A stretch of DNA of 61,130 nt from Defluviitaleaceae bacterium (GTDB lineage Bacteria > Bacillota > Clostridia > Lachnospirales > UBA5962), in NCBI GenBank assembly GCA_009779915.1, contig WRBA01000014.1, forward strand, positions 1 through 61,130, read 5' to 3'. The translations under genes and the position numbers were made by a program. The notes beneath the pieces are model-generated. The model was not told the DNA's origin, did no database searches, and was given only the letters and a program-made list of their open reading frames with translations. Below are positions 34,460 to 42,925 of the stretch, piece by piece. Numbering within the stretch: position 1 is the stretch's first letter; every line of letters starts with the position of its first letter.

Positions 34460-36046
34460 ATGTTTGATTTGCTTTTTAAAAACGCCAAAGTTGTTGATGG
34501 GACTAATTCGCCTTGGTATATTGCCGATGTAGGGGTAGCGGACGGTAAAATCGCCAAAATAGGCAAGATTTGTGAAAGTGAAGGAACTAAAGTAGTAGAT
34601 GCGAAGGGCTATGTTTTATCTCCGGGCTTTATTGACAGCCATTCTCACTCTGATTTTGGCATTTTGCGCCACAAATTAAATGAAAGCCGCATACTCCAAG
34701 GTATTACTACGGAACTTGCAGGTGATTGCGGTATGTCACCTATGCCTGTTACGCCTGAGCGGCGCGCTCTTTTAGAAAAATATGTAGGCTTCTTGGACGA
34801 AGGCATCGAGCTTGATTGGACAGACGCCGCAGGGTATTTTGATAAGGTTGAGAAAAACGGCACTTCCGTTAATTTCGCGATGATGGTAGGTCACGGGGCT
34901 ATCCGTATTGCCGCAATGGGCTTTGACGACAGGGAGCCGACCCCTGAGGAACTTGATAAAATGCGTGAATATACAAAACAGAGTATGGAGCAGGGCTGCT
35001 TTGGTCTTACTACCGGTTTTATATATCCTCCCGGATGTTTTTCCAAAAACGATGAGGTTATTGAGCTTTGTAAGGAACTAGCCCCCTACGGCGGCTTTTA
35101 TAAGAGCCATATGCGCTATGAAGGCGATAAAGTTATGGAATCCGTTGAGGACACTGTGGAAGTTGGCATTCAGGCCGGTATACCTGTACAGGTTGTTCAC
35201 CATAAAATTACAGGCAGGAAAAATTGGAAATACAAAGGTTATGCCACATTGGCTTTTATTGAGCGTGCTCGTGAGAGAGGCATAGATGTTACTGTTGACC
35301 AATACCCCTACACCGCTTCCGCTACTACTCTCACCTCAACGCTACCTCAATGGGCACACGAAGGCGGGCTTGAAAAAATGGTGGAAAGGCTTAAAGATGC
35401 TGAGACACGTAAGAAAATTACCCAGGAAATGCGTGAGTATTTTGAAAGTGATATGAGGGTTTGGTCTGATGTGTTTATCACCTCCGTACCAAGTGAGAAA
35501 AACGCTTGGGTCAAAGGCAAAAATATTCAAGAAATTGCTGACAAGCTTGGCAAAGACCCATTTGATGCCGCTATTGACCTTATGATTGAGGAGGATGGCA
35601 CTGTAAGGCAATTATCTTTCGGTATGTGTGAGGAAGATATTGAAATGATTATGAAAAAGCCTTTTACAATGATAGGCTCTGACGGCGGCGCACAGCCACT
35701 TGATACAAATGATGTGCCGCATCCGCGTAATTACGGTACTTTCCCAAGGGTAATCTCTCATTATTGCAGGGAGCGTAAATTGTTCTCATTAGAGACTGCG
35801 ATACATAAAATGACAGGCTTCCCGGCGGCACGTATTGGGCTTGCTGATAGAGGTGTCATTAAAACCGGCATGTGGGCTGATTTAGTACTGTTTGATTTTG
35901 ACAAAATCAAGGACACCCCTTCCTTTACAAAACCAAATGCAGCTTGTGAAGGCATCAAACAGGTTTATGTAAACGGTGTACTCACTGCTGAGGATGGTGT
36001 GCATACAGGAGCTTTAGCAGGTAAAATGCTTCGCAGAGGGCAGTAA
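34460..36046 (+). CDS. N-acyl-D-amino-acid deacylase (D-aminoacylase, amidohydrolase superfamily)
   Basis: 528 residues of the amidohydrolase fold. The metal motif HSHSD (His61, His63) follows GFIDS, the bridging Cys is in GDCGMSP (about residue 90), and a catalytic Asp is in IGSDGGAQP. A long insert and a C-terminal beta-sandwich end (ADLVLFDFDKIKDTPSF) match D-aminoacylases, which hydrolyse N-acyl-D-amino acids. The ATG at 34460 has an aaggagg RBS at 34448-34454, 9 bases after mini-element A. The stop abuts the next start, so it is cotranscribed with the MazG-like gene. Confidence 0.9.
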   Translation: MFDLLFKNAKVVDGTNSPWYIADVGVADGKIAKIGKICESEGTKVVDAKGYVLSPGFIDSHSHSDFGILRHKLNESRILQGITTELAGDCGMSPMPVTPERRALLEKYVGFLDEGIELDWTDAAGYFDKVEKNGTSVNFAMMVGHGAIRIAAMGFDDREPTPEELDKMREYTKQSMEQGCFGLTTGFIYPPGCFSKNDEVIELCKELAPYGGFYKSHMRYEGDKVMESVEDTVEVGIQAGIPVQVVHHKITGRKNWKYKGYATLAFIERARERGIDVTVDQYPYTASATTLTSTLPQWAHEGGLEKMVERLKDAETRKKITQEMREYFESDMRVWSDVFITSVPSEKNAWVKGKNIQEIADKLGKDPFDAAIDLMIEEDGTVRQLSFGMCEEDIEMIMKKPFTMIGSDGGAQPLDTNDVPHPRNYGTFPRVISHYCRERKLFSLETAIHKMTGFPAARIGLADRGVIKTGMWADLVLFDFDKIKDTPSFTKPNAACEGIKQVYVNGVLTAEDGVHTGALAGKMLRRGQ

Positions 36047-36349
36047 ATGCAAAAGGCTGTTAAGGAATTTTTAGATGAGTTTTCGCTGCACACAAGCCCT
36101 GAAACTCGTTACCTAGACTTAGTAGCGGAAATAGGCGAACTTGGTAAAGAGATACTAAAAGCTACCGATTACGGTAAAAAATACTTTGTCAAAACCACCC
36201 AAATAGCAGAGGAAACAGGGGATTGCCTGTTTTCTTTGCTTGCTCTTTGTGAGGAACTGGGAGTTAATGGGGAAGAGGTGCTTTTAAGGGCTTTAGCGAA
36301 GTATAGGAAGCGGTTTGAAGAAAAGGGAAGTATTGATTCTGGTAAATAG
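36047..36349 (+). CDS. MazG-like NTP pyrophosphohydrolase domain protein
   Basis: 100 residues of an all-alpha NTP pyrophosphatase: EIGELGKEILKATD gives the ExxE pair and EETGDCLFSLLALCEELG gives the EexxD pair that coordinate Mg2+. The length fits a single MazG-type domain. Members hydrolyse non-canonical or signalling NTPs; specificity is unknown. The ATG follows the deacylase TAA directly. A strong terminator follows. Confidence 0.85.
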   Translation: MQKAVKEFLDEFSLHTSPETRYLDLVAEIGELGKEILKATDYGKKYFVKTTQIAEETGDCLFSLLALCEELGVNGEEVLLRALAKYRKRFEEKGSIDSGK

Positions 36350-36361
36350 TATTATAAACGA

Positions 36362-36404
36362 GCAGCCACACAACATTTTGCAATGGATTGTGTGGCTTTT
36401 TTGT
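36362..36404 (+). terminator. Rho-independent terminator
   Basis: agccacacaa pairs with ttgtgtggct, followed by tttttt. It ends the deacylase-MazG operon and lies next to the 3' end of the minus-strand gene at 36409. Confidence 0.92.
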
Positions 36405-36408
36405 GCCT

Positions 36409-36573
36409 CTACTCACAATAAGTAAATGTTTTAATAATACTCTCCTCTAATTGTGCAACTTGCTGGCAAATTACATTCGATATTACTTCCTCAATGGACT
36501 GATTGGTGGTTTCCGCAATATGTGCAAGCCATTGACATATTACTTCATCTAATTCTATTTGAAATTGTTTCAT
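36409..36573 (-). CDS. 54-residue acidic helical protein, divergent from an XRE regulator
   Basis: The product reads MKQFQIELDEVICQWLAHIA then ETTNQSIEEVISNVICQQVAQLEESIIKTFTYCE. The strand-helix-helix pattern resembles a ribbon-helix-helix (CopG/MetJ-type) protein or antitoxin, but the match is only in outline. It has a clean ATG at 36571-36573 with a ggagg RBS. The stop lies 5 bases from the previous terminator. The 140-base region to the divergent XRE gene has an inverted repeat. The small size and divergent regulator suggest a regulatory or toxin-antitoxin-like pair. Confidence 0.65.
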   Translation of the reverse strand: MKQFQIELDEVICQWLAHIAETTNQSIEEVISNVICQQVAQLEESIIKTFTYCE

Positions 36574-36602
36574 AGTATTCCTCCTTAATATAGTTGTATA
36601 TA

Positions 36603-36632
36603 TCCTACTATATCACAGATATTTTAGTAGGA
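36603..36632. promoter_or_regulatory. Inverted-repeat operator between divergent small genes
   Basis: tcctacta (36603-36610) and tagtagga (36625-36632) are perfect 8-bp arms separated by 14 bases. The half-site tcctac occurs again at about 36684, just before the RBS of the XRE gene. It is a likely binding site for the XRE protein encoded at 36710. Confidence 0.6.
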
Positions 36633-36709
36633 CAAGTCCCCCTTCCGTATCATTCTTCTCCTTTAAAATTAAAGTGGGAGACATCCTACCACAAGGAGAG
36701 GTGATACGT

Positions 36710-36955
36710 ATGCGAAGCTTAAAAGAAACAATTTCATTTAGAATTATGCAATTATGCGAAGAGAGGGATATTTCGATTTACTCCCTTGCAATTTCATGTG
36801 GTGTCGACAAGTCCACTATTTATAGCATCCTCGGCAATAAAAGCAAAAGCCCCGAAGTCGCAACCATCAAAAAAATTTGTGACGGTCTTGAAATTACATT
36901 AGGGCAGTTTTTCAACACCCCTGAATTTGATGGGCTTGAACAGGAGATAAAATAA
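36710..36955 (+). CDS. XRE-family transcriptional regulator (single HTH)
   Basis: An 81-residue protein consisting of one Cro/CI-type helix-turn-helix: ISFRIMQLCEERDISIYSLAISCGVDKSTIYSILGNKSKSPEVATIKKICDGLEITLGQFF, read as consecutive helices. I chose the ATG at 36710 behind a strong aaggagaggtgat RBS. Such small XRE proteins are common autorepressors in mobile or toxin-antitoxin contexts. It is divergent from the 54-residue gene and shares an inverted-repeat operator with it. Confidence 0.85.
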   Translation: MRSLKETISFRIMQLCEERDISIYSLAISCGVDKSTIYSILGNKSKSPEVATIKKICDGLEITLGQFFNTPEFDGLEQEIK

Positions 36956-36981
36956 GCATAATAGAAAAACCACAAACCATC

Positions 36982-37010
36982 TTGCCTATTTAATAGGTAT
37001 ATAATATAAT
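36982..37010 (+). promoter_or_regulatory. Promoter with embedded palindrome upstream of the toxin-antitoxin remnant
   Basis: TTGCCT (36982-36987), 17-base spacer, TATAAT (37005-37010). The spacer carries cctatttaatagg, a near-perfect palindrome overlapping the -35, as expected of an autoregulated toxin-antitoxin operon. Confidence 0.7.
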
Positions 37011-37022
37011 AAAGCTGAGATA

Positions 37023-37186
37023 ATGATACGAGAATTCATCTACTTTAAGGCTTTTGAAATATTGCCTTTGAAAAAACTGTTTTACTAAACGCTTACCCTA
37101 AAGGCATAAAAGATAGTATAACCGATAGCGAAAAGCAGCAATTAAAGAAAATAGCAGAAGGTCTTTCCAAGGAGTTGAGAAAATGA
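37023..37186 (+). pseudogene. Internally deleted RelE/HigB-like toxin gene
   Basis: An ATG at 37023 starts MIREFIYFKAFEILPLKKLFY and stops, resembling the N terminus of RelE/ParE-type toxins. In another frame from about 37071 to the TGA at 37184 the text reads KTVLLNAYPKGIKDSITDSE, KQQLKKIAEGLSKELRK, a typical C terminus of the same family. The middle (about 50 residues, including catalytic positions) is missing. The TGA overlaps the ATG of the antitoxin gene (ATGA), the usual coupling in higBA-type operons. I infer an internal deletion plus frame change that inactivated the toxin. Confidence 0.72.
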
Positions 37187-37494
37187 GAAATATTTATCAG
37201 GAAGTCATTGACGAGGGTAATGAAATACTTGAAAAAGGTATCGGGCATTTACGTAGGCGTACTCATATGCCTGTTTCTCCTGTAAAAGAGTATGCACCGG
37301 AGCAAATAAAAGCACTCAGAGAAAAAAATCAATATACCCAATCTTATTTTGGCGAGGTTTTAGGCGTATCTTTAAAAACTGTACAGGCATGGGAAGCCGG
37401 AACTAACAAGCCTACCGGAACGGCACTCCGGATATTTCAAATATTAGAACAAGACCCACATGCATTAGATAAATATATACTTATGAAAGCGTAG
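37183..37494 (+). CDS. HigA/XRE-type antitoxin (toxin partner decayed)
   Basis: 103 residues with an XRE HTH in the C-terminal two thirds: APEQIKALREKNQYTQSYFGEVLGVSLKTVQAWEAGTNKPTGTALRIFQILEQDP, including the diagnostic VQAWEAG. The N terminus (YQEVIDEGNEILEKGIGHLRRR) is the toxin-binding type seen in antitoxins of RelE-like toxins. The ATG overlaps the end of the deleted toxin frame. It is intact, so it may persist as an orphan regulator. Confidence 0.85.
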   Translation: MRNIYQEVIDEGNEILEKGIGHLRRRTHMPVSPVKEYAPEQIKALREKNQYTQSYFGEVLGVSLKTVQAWEAGTNKPTGTALRIFQILEQDPHALDKYILMKA

Positions 37495-37540
37495 CACTTT
37501 TGAGGAAATAATGCCTGTATAGTAAAACGAGGTGGTTATA

Positions 37541-38206
37541 ATAAAAATAAACAGTCTTCTCCTAAAGCATTATTTGAAAAATGTAATGTTTATAAACGGT
37601 ACTTCCTATGCTGGAAAATCCACGATGGTAAAAATGCTTGCTGATAAATATGGGCTGGTTCATTGCGGAGAGAATTATGACTGTGTACCTAAAGGCATTA
37701 CCAATCCCCAAACCCATCCAAATTTATGCTACTTTCAAACAATGAAAAACTGGCAGGAGTTTGTTAATCGAACACCACAGCAGTACAGCAATTGGATAAA
37801 GGGAACCACGCAAGAACTTATCGAATTTGAGATAATGCATTTGATTAGTGTTTCTCAAAGGCAAAAGACAATAGTTGACACAAATATCCCTGTTAATATA
37901 CTTCACAAAATAGCTGATTACAACCAAGTTGCAATTATGCTTTCGCCTCAGTCTATGTCTATCAAGTATTTTTTTGACCGCAGCGATTTGGATAAGGTTT
38001 TTATCAAAGAACAAATAATGAAATCGGATAATCCGGATAAAACAATGGAAAATTTTCTTGCTTGTATGGCTGAATGTAATAGTATAGAGGTTTATGATAA
38101 TTTTCTAAACAGCGGCTTTTTTACTATTGTACGAGAAGACAACCCAAAAGACACAAAAGAGGAAACATTGGAAATTTTAGCAAGGCATTTTGAGCTTGCT
38201 TTGTAA
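37541..38206 (+). CDS. P-loop kinase-like protein (chloramphenicol phosphotransferase-like)
   Basis: The product of about 221 residues has a Walker A FINGTSYAGKSTMVKML near the N terminus, a Walker-B-like KTIVDTNIPV and a LID-like region. This fits small P-loop phosphotransferases or nucleotide kinases of the CPT type. The start is unclear. A gaggtgg RBS lies at 37529-37535 and the codon at optimal distance is ATA (37541). The in-frame GTG at 37532 lies inside the RBS, and the first ATG (37586) has no RBS. Function unknown; it follows the antitoxin gene by about 45 bases. Confidence 0.6.
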   Translation: MKINSLLLKHYLKNVMFINGTSYAGKSTMVKMLADKYGLVHCGENYDCVPKGITNPQTHPNLCYFQTMKNWQEFVNRTPQQYSNWIKGTTQELIEFEIMHLISVSQRQKTIVDTNIPVNILHKIADYNQVAIMLSPQSMSIKYFFDRSDLDKVFIKEQIMKSDNPDKTMENFLACMAECNSIEVYDNFLNSGFFTIVREDNPKDTKEETLEILARHFELAL

Positions 38207-38221
38207 TTGTAATAGAAAAAA

Positions 38222-38390
38222 AGACGCTTCAAACACGCTGCGCTCGTTAGGCTCCTCGCAATGACGTATTGCACATAAATCGTCATTGCGAGGGCGGAGC
38301 CTGAAGCAATCTCATCACGTAATAGGTTATAGATTGCCGCGTCCTAACACGCTTTGCGTGTTGTCCTCGCAATGACGAATGACGACCAAA
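38222..38390. repeat. REP-like repeats with cctcgcaatgacg core
   Basis: The word cctcgcaatgacg occurs at about 38253 and 38364, and its inverse cgtcattgcgagg at about 38281, giving a large stem-loop plus an extra half-unit. Flanking words cacgctgcgctcg and cacgctttgcgtg are also shared. This core resembles a dispersed repeat known from many unrelated bacterial genomes. It fills the gap between two convergent genes. Confidence 0.8.
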
Positions 38391-38430
38391 ATTCAATTTT
38401 TATACAAGTCTATTACCATCCTTCAAACGT

Positions 38431-39618
38431 CTACTTCTTATACACCTTCAAAGCTTCTTTTAATATATTCATAGCCGCTTTAAGATCATCTTCTTTAAGT
38501 ACGTAGGAAATACGTATTTCATCTTTTCCGAGCCCTTCAGTGGCGTAGAAGCCTTCACCCGGTGCTACCATTACAGTCGCGCCGTCTAAATCGTAGTCGG
38601 TTAACAGCCATGTGGCAAAATCTTCCGCATTATCAACAGGCAGTTTAGCCATTATGTAGAAAGCACCGCGAGGTTTTTCGCAAACAACTCCTTCTATTTG
38701 GCTGAGAGCGCTATGAACGATATTACGGCGTTTTTCGTATTCGACCACTACATCTTCAATATATTTATGAGAAACATCGGCAAGGGCTGCCGCGCCTATT
38801 TGCTCAATAGTAGCAACACAAAGCCTGCCTTGGCAAAGCTTCATAATATTTTTCATAATATCTTTATTTTTACTTGCAACACAGCCTATTCTTGCACCGC
38901 ATGCCGAGAAGCGTTTAGAGATAGAGTCTGTAAGTATAACCCTATCCTCCAGCCCTTCCATTTGGGCAAAACTTTTAAATTTAAGCCCGTCATACACCAT
39001 CTCTTTGTACACTTCGTCAGAGATTATGAATAAATTATGCTTAAGAGCGAGTGCTTTCACCTTATTCATATCATCCATATCATAAACGGCGCCTGTAGGG
39101 TTGCCCGGATTGGACAAGAGAATAGCTTTTGTTTTAGGGGTTATCTTTTTCTCCCAAACATCTAAATCAGGCAGTTTAAACCCATCAGCCGCTTGAGTAG
39201 GTATAGGCACTACCTCTGCACCGGCAGATTTGGAAAAGCCGTTATAATTTGTATAAAACGGCTCCGGGACAAGAATTTCATCACCGTAATCACAAGTGGC
39301 TACAATAGCAAAAAACAAAGCTTCGCTGCCGCCGTTTGTAATCAATATCTCATCTTTGGTATAGTTAATATCAAGGGACTTGTAATACTTCACAAAGCTG
39401 TCAATGGTTTGGGGCAAACCCTGAGAAAAAGCATATTCCAGCACTTTTTCATCAAAGTTTTTAACTGCGTCAAAAAACTCCCTGGGAGTTTCAATGTCCG
39501 GCTGACCAATGTTTAGATGGTAAACTTTCTTGCCTTTCTTTTTCGCTTCCTCGGCGAAAGGTACCAGCTTACGTATAGGTGAATACTGCATAGCCTCAAT
39601 TCTCTTTGATGCATTCAT
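38431..39618 (-). CDS. Class I/II pyridoxal-phosphate aminotransferase (aspartate aminotransferase-like)
   Basis: 395 residues of fold type I. NIGQPDIETP begins the substrate region, ITNGGSEALFFAI holds the PLP phosphate site, NPGNPTGAVYD the Asn-Pro-Thr motif, SDEVYKEMVYDG the Asp/Tyr pair and DSISKRFSACGARIG the Schiff-base Lys. C-terminal Arg in KDEIRISYV would bind the substrate carboxylate. The product is probably an aspartate, alanine or related aminotransferase. The ATG has a gggagg RBS. It is monocistronic on the minus strand. Confidence 0.92.
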   Translation of the reverse strand: MNASKRIEAMQYSPIRKLVPFAEEAKKKGKKVYHLNIGQPDIETPREFFDAVKNFDEKVLEYAFSQGLPQTIDSFVKYYKSLDINYTKDEILITNGGSEALFFAIVATCDYGDEILVPEPFYTNYNGFSKSAGAEVVPIPTQAADGFKLPDLDVWEKKITPKTKAILLSNPGNPTGAVYDMDDMNKVKALALKHNLFIISDEVYKEMVYDGLKFKSFAQMEGLEDRVILTDSISKRFSACGARIGCVASKNKDIMKNIMKLCQGRLCVATIEQIGAAALADVSHKYIEDVVVEYEKRRNIVHSALSQIEGVVCEKPRGAFYIMAKLPVDNAEDFATWLLTDYDLDGATVMVAPGEGFYATEGLGKDEIRISYVLKEDDLKAAMNILKEALKVYKK

Positions 39619-39717
39619 TCTTATCCCTCCTAATTTCTATAGTATGTGTTAGATTTTTATCAATGTTCGTAGTGTATCATATTTTCATCAAAAATTCAAT
39701 AATTTTTATCCCTTGTG

Positions 39718-39830
39718 ATGGGGCAAACTTTTAGGATTTGACGGAAATGAACTTTCGTCAAATCGATTAAAATCTGTGATGCAAAGATTACAATCTTAGT
39801 AATTATTTTCTCATGCAGCTGTCCTATCCC
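39718..39830. repeat. Interspersed 113-bp repeat, copy 1
   Basis: About 100 bases match 46380-46492 closely: gggcaaactttt, then a hairpin with arms gatttgacg/cgtcaaatc, then gattaaaatctgtgatgcaa and caatcttagtaattatttt. The right end differs from copy 2, possibly truncated by the neighbouring gene, whose stop lies at 39824. It is non-coding and likely another small mobile repeat family. Confidence 0.8.
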
Positions 39831-40984
39831 CTGTGAGCCATTTCAAGAACTGCCATATAATCTTCCTCTTTCATTGGGCGGGGGTTGCTTTCTGTACTAA
39901 TATTTTTAGCCGATGCCGCCGCGATTTTTTGATAATCTGACGGATTAACATTTAAACTTGCGAAACTCGGCAGTGCTACATCCTTTGCAAGCTGCTTAAC
40001 CGCTTCAACTGCTGCCTTAGCACCTTCTTTATCCGAATTAAATGAAAGCCCCATAGCCTTAGCCACGCGAGCGTATCTCTTTTCGCAGTAATCCATACAA
40101 TACTCCATCATATAAGGGAGAAATATGGCATTGCAAGTGCCATGAGGCAAATCATACATACCCCCTAAAGACTCCGCTATACAATGAACCGATGCTACAT
40201 CTGAGTGGCTGAAAGCAATACCTGCAAGCATACTGCCCATAAGCATATTGTCCCGCGCTTTCAAATTACTGCCATCTTCAAAAGCCGGTTTCAAATTATC
40301 ATAAATCAGCTCTATTGCGTAAAGTGCCGCAGCGTCACTTATAGGCTCGGCACAGGTGGCGGTGAAGGCTTCAATAGCGTGAGTCAGGGCATCCACACCT
40401 GTAGCCGCTGTAATATGAGCAGGGACACTAAGTGTAAGTGAACTGTCACAAATAGCTGTTTTTGGCGCGGTATACGGATTTTTAACGGTCATTTTATAGT
40501 TTTTTCCCGTGTCATTTATAACTGAAGAGAAAGTAACCTCACTCCCCGTACCTGATGTTGTGGGGATGCAAATCAGAGCCGGCAAAGGCTTTGATGGCAC
40601 ATTTTTACCCTCATAGGCTTTTATATCCGTGGCATTATTTGCAGCCAAAACCCCTATTGCTTTGGCACAGTCAATTGGACTGCCGCCGCCTATTGCTATA
40701 ATGGAATCGGCACCAAATTCTTTATAACTTTTGGCACCGGCAGCTACATTTATATCCTTCGGATTAGGATCAACATCATCAAATATTTGATATTTAATAT
40801 CGCCGGGCAGTCCAGCTAAAACTTTATCAACAATTCCCGCGGCTTTGACTCCCTTATCCGTTACGATTAAAGGGCGTGATGCTTTAAGTGCATTCATCTC
40901 CTCAAAAAGGTTTTTAGACGAGCCTGCTCCAAAAACAATTCTCGTAGGCAATTCAAATGAAAATACTGGTTGTACTGTGTTCAA
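39824..40984 (-). CDS. Iron-containing (group III) alcohol dehydrogenase
   Basis: 386 residues of the Fe-ADH family: GAGSSKNLFEEM, the NAD-binding GGGSPIDCAKAIG, IPTTSGTGSEVT, and metal-binding residues in VDALTHAIEAF, HCIAESLGGMYDLPHGTCNAIFLPYMM. It likely reduces an aldehyde such as acetaldehyde or butyraldehyde to the alcohol during fermentation. The start is TTG at 40982-40984 behind an aggaggt RBS. It sits 30 bases downstream of the RocB-like gene, so the two may be cotranscribed. Confidence 0.92.
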   Translation of the reverse strand: MNTVQPVFSFELPTRIVFGAGSSKNLFEEMNALKASRPLIVTDKGVKAAGIVDKVLAGLPGDIKYQIFDDVDPNPKDINVAAGAKSYKEFGADSIIAIGGGSPIDCAKAIGVLAANNATDIKAYEGKNVPSKPLPALICIPTTSGTGSEVTFSSVINDTGKNYKMTVKNPYTAPKTAICDSSLTLSVPAHITAATGVDALTHAIEAFTATCAEPISDAAALYAIELIYDNLKPAFEDGSNLKARDNMLMGSMLAGIAFSHSDVASVHCIAESLGGMYDLPHGTCNAIFLPYMMEYCMDYCEKRYARVAKAMGLSFNSDKEGAKAAVEAVKQLAKDVALPSFASLNVNPSDYQKIAAASAKNISTESNPRPMKEEDYMAVLEMAHRG

Positions 40985-41016
40985 AATAATTATACCTCCT
41001 GTCTCTTGTTAAAATT

Positions 41017-42672
41017 TTATTCATGATTCAAGGTTTTTCTTATTACAAAATCCGTATAATCGGGTATGGTATAAAACACATCCGGCTTAAACACCCGCTC
41101 AGTATATTGATGGATGCCGCGGCCAAGAGGTCCTACATTCAAAACAGGCATGGAAATCCGGCGAATCTTTTCAAAGGGTATATAATACCCATCTCCCCAC
41201 ATAAGCATATTGTTTTCAATATAATCATTAGTTTCTTTATCATCAGTCTGCATCATATAACTAAAATCACACATACCTGTCATATAAATTTTCCTATAAT
41301 CGTGATTATTTTCTTCTTTGGCGTATTTAATCAGCATATCACCTATGCTGTCAATAAATTCTCCATTACCCTGCAATTTCTCGTTACTGACATAAGGGTA
41401 ATAGGGAGGTACCAGAGTTATTATAACTGTAGGCAACATATCCCCTGTAAAGGCTAAAGTCCCTTCGATAATCTCATGGGATGCCTCAATAGGGGTCATC
41501 TGCCCGCTCTTTACTTTCCTCTTTACTTCATCTTTTACCTTATGTATGGCAGCTAAAAATTTATCGCCCCCCATAAGCAGTGCTTCATCATACACTTCCC
41601 CATATAATTTAACATTAACTGCCCATCTAAGGGGCTCTTTTTTAGTATTTGAAATCCGTAAAAACTCCGCAAAGCTATGTTCTATAGATGATATAACCTC
41701 TTTCATAGCATTCTCACAAGCTTTACGAATAAGCTCCAATGACTCTTTTGGCACTCGGTGGAAACAGTAAAAGCTCATAAAACCACTTGCCGCTGCAGGC
41801 AGCGATACATCATAAATATTTTTATGATCCTTAGCGTATAAAAAAGTAGGAGCAGGAGTTGTTGCTCTTTCGTTTGTTTCAATAAACTCAGGATTCAAAT
41901 CAAGATAATCGACAATTTTCGCCAATAGTTTAATCGGGTTTAATCCATCATACACTTTTCCCACATGAGCAAGTTTGCCGCGAACATAAATAAGGGGCAT
42001 AATTTTCCCTATGGATCCGTCACATAAATTTCTCTGCTCGCTGTTTGTATCCGGTTCACATAGCAGACAAAGCTTATATTCAAGCCCAAATTTATCCATT
42101 AAATCATTTAAGAGATAAGATGCTCCAATAGCACCGGCCGATAAATTTTCCTCATCAGGGGCAGCTATTAAAAGTAAATTACCTTTAAATCCTTCTATTT
42201 TCGTATACTCTTCAAACATAGCGATATGTACTGACGCGCCGCCTTTCATATCATTTACGCCGCGGCCGAACAGCCAGTCACCGCTGTCAATATCCTTCTT
42301 AGCATCCTCCGGCATGAATATTTTGCCCTCTCTCATTGCCTGCTCAAGCTCCTTTGGTTTTAGGGCAAGCTCGCGAAGATGGAGATAGTCCGCTGTATCC
42401 ACTGTGTCGGAATGGTGCAATAGTACAATTGTTTCATCCCCCTCCCCTTTTAAAAGTGCCCAAGGCACATGACGGTTAAGATGGTCCTTTGGTATAGGGA
42501 AAATGCCGCGATACTGAGGGTTAGCTTTAAAATAAGGTATATCTTCGAAATATTTTTCGTAAAATTTTTCAATATTGCGTTCATAAACAGTGCCTGTATC
42601 GCTTTGAATGCCTACATAATCGTATAGATATTTTTCAATCTTTTCTCTTAGCTTTTCACGGTCGAAACGCAT
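41017..42672 (-). CDS. M20-family peptidase, RocB-like (arginine utilisation type)
   Basis: 551 residues after choosing the ATG at 42670-42672 with a gggagg RBS. M20 metal motifs are LLHHSDTVDTAD, GRGVNDMKGGASVHIAMF and APDEENLSAGA. The unusual length and the C-terminal part (MTGMCDFSYM, VGPLGRGIHQYTERV) match RocB, a deacylase-like protein encoded with arginine catabolism genes in Bacillus. Whether it acts on arginine-derived or acylated peptides is unknown. Nearby aminotransferase, ADH and histidase suggest an amino-acid catabolism cluster. Confidence 0.85.
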   Translation of the reverse strand: MRFDREKLREKIEKYLYDYVGIQSDTGTVYERNIEKFYEKYFEDIPYFKANPQYRGIFPIPKDHLNRHVPWALLKGEGDETIVLLHHSDTVDTADYLHLRELALKPKELEQAMREGKIFMPEDAKKDIDSGDWLFGRGVNDMKGGASVHIAMFEEYTKIEGFKGNLLLIAAPDEENLSAGAIGASYLLNDLMDKFGLEYKLCLLCEPDTNSEQRNLCDGSIGKIMPLIYVRGKLAHVGKVYDGLNPIKLLAKIVDYLDLNPEFIETNERATTPAPTFLYAKDHKNIYDVSLPAAASGFMSFYCFHRVPKESLELIRKACENAMKEVISSIEHSFAEFLRISNTKKEPLRWAVNVKLYGEVYDEALLMGGDKFLAAIHKVKDEVKRKVKSGQMTPIEASHEIIEGTLAFTGDMLPTVIITLVPPYYPYVSNEKLQGNGEFIDSIGDMLIKYAKEENNHDYRKIYMTGMCDFSYMMQTDDKETNDYIENNMLMWGDGYYIPFEKIRRISMPVLNVGPLGRGIHQYTERVFKPDVFYTIPDYTDFVIRKTLNHE

Positions 42673-42695
42673 ATCCTGCCCTCCCTTTTGTTTTG

Positions 42696-42874
42696 TATAG
42701 TCCTTTAAGACCAAAACGGTCTTAAAGGAACCTCGAGAATTCGTACATTTTGTTTACATTCGTGCATCTACGATGCACTCAAAGAAATGTACAAATTTCG
42801 GGGCGTGAATAAACTTTAAAACACAAAATGAGCAAGCTCATTTAGCTGTTTTAAAGTTTATTCACTATACTATA
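42696..42874. promoter_or_regulatory. Three consecutive stem-loops upstream of hutH; possible degenerate TATAG element
   Basis: Stem 1 at 42701-42729 (tcctttaagacc/ggtcttaaagga), stem 2 at about 42738-42799 (gtacattt/aaatgtac with an inner gtgcatc/gatgcac), stem 3 at about 42805-42865 (gtgaataaactttaaaac/gttttaaagtttattcac). The block starts TATAG and ends CTATA, each with AAAA at +18. The ACGnAG box is absent. It could be a decayed mini-element or a structured region controlling the flanking divergent genes. Confidence 0.5.
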
Positions 42875-42896
42875 ATATTACATCATTTTTTAGGGA

Positions 42897-42925
42897 TTGC
42901 CAACATAAATATCCCATGATATTAT
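42897..42925 (+). promoter_or_regulatory. Promoter of hutH
   Basis: TTGCCA (42897-42902), a 17-base spacer and TATTAT (42920-42925), about 36 bases before the GTG start. Confidence 0.65.

Noticed and set aside
38222-38390. REP region as a CRISPR array
   Set aside because: The repeated core occurs in inverted orientation with no regular spacers, and no cas gene is nearby.
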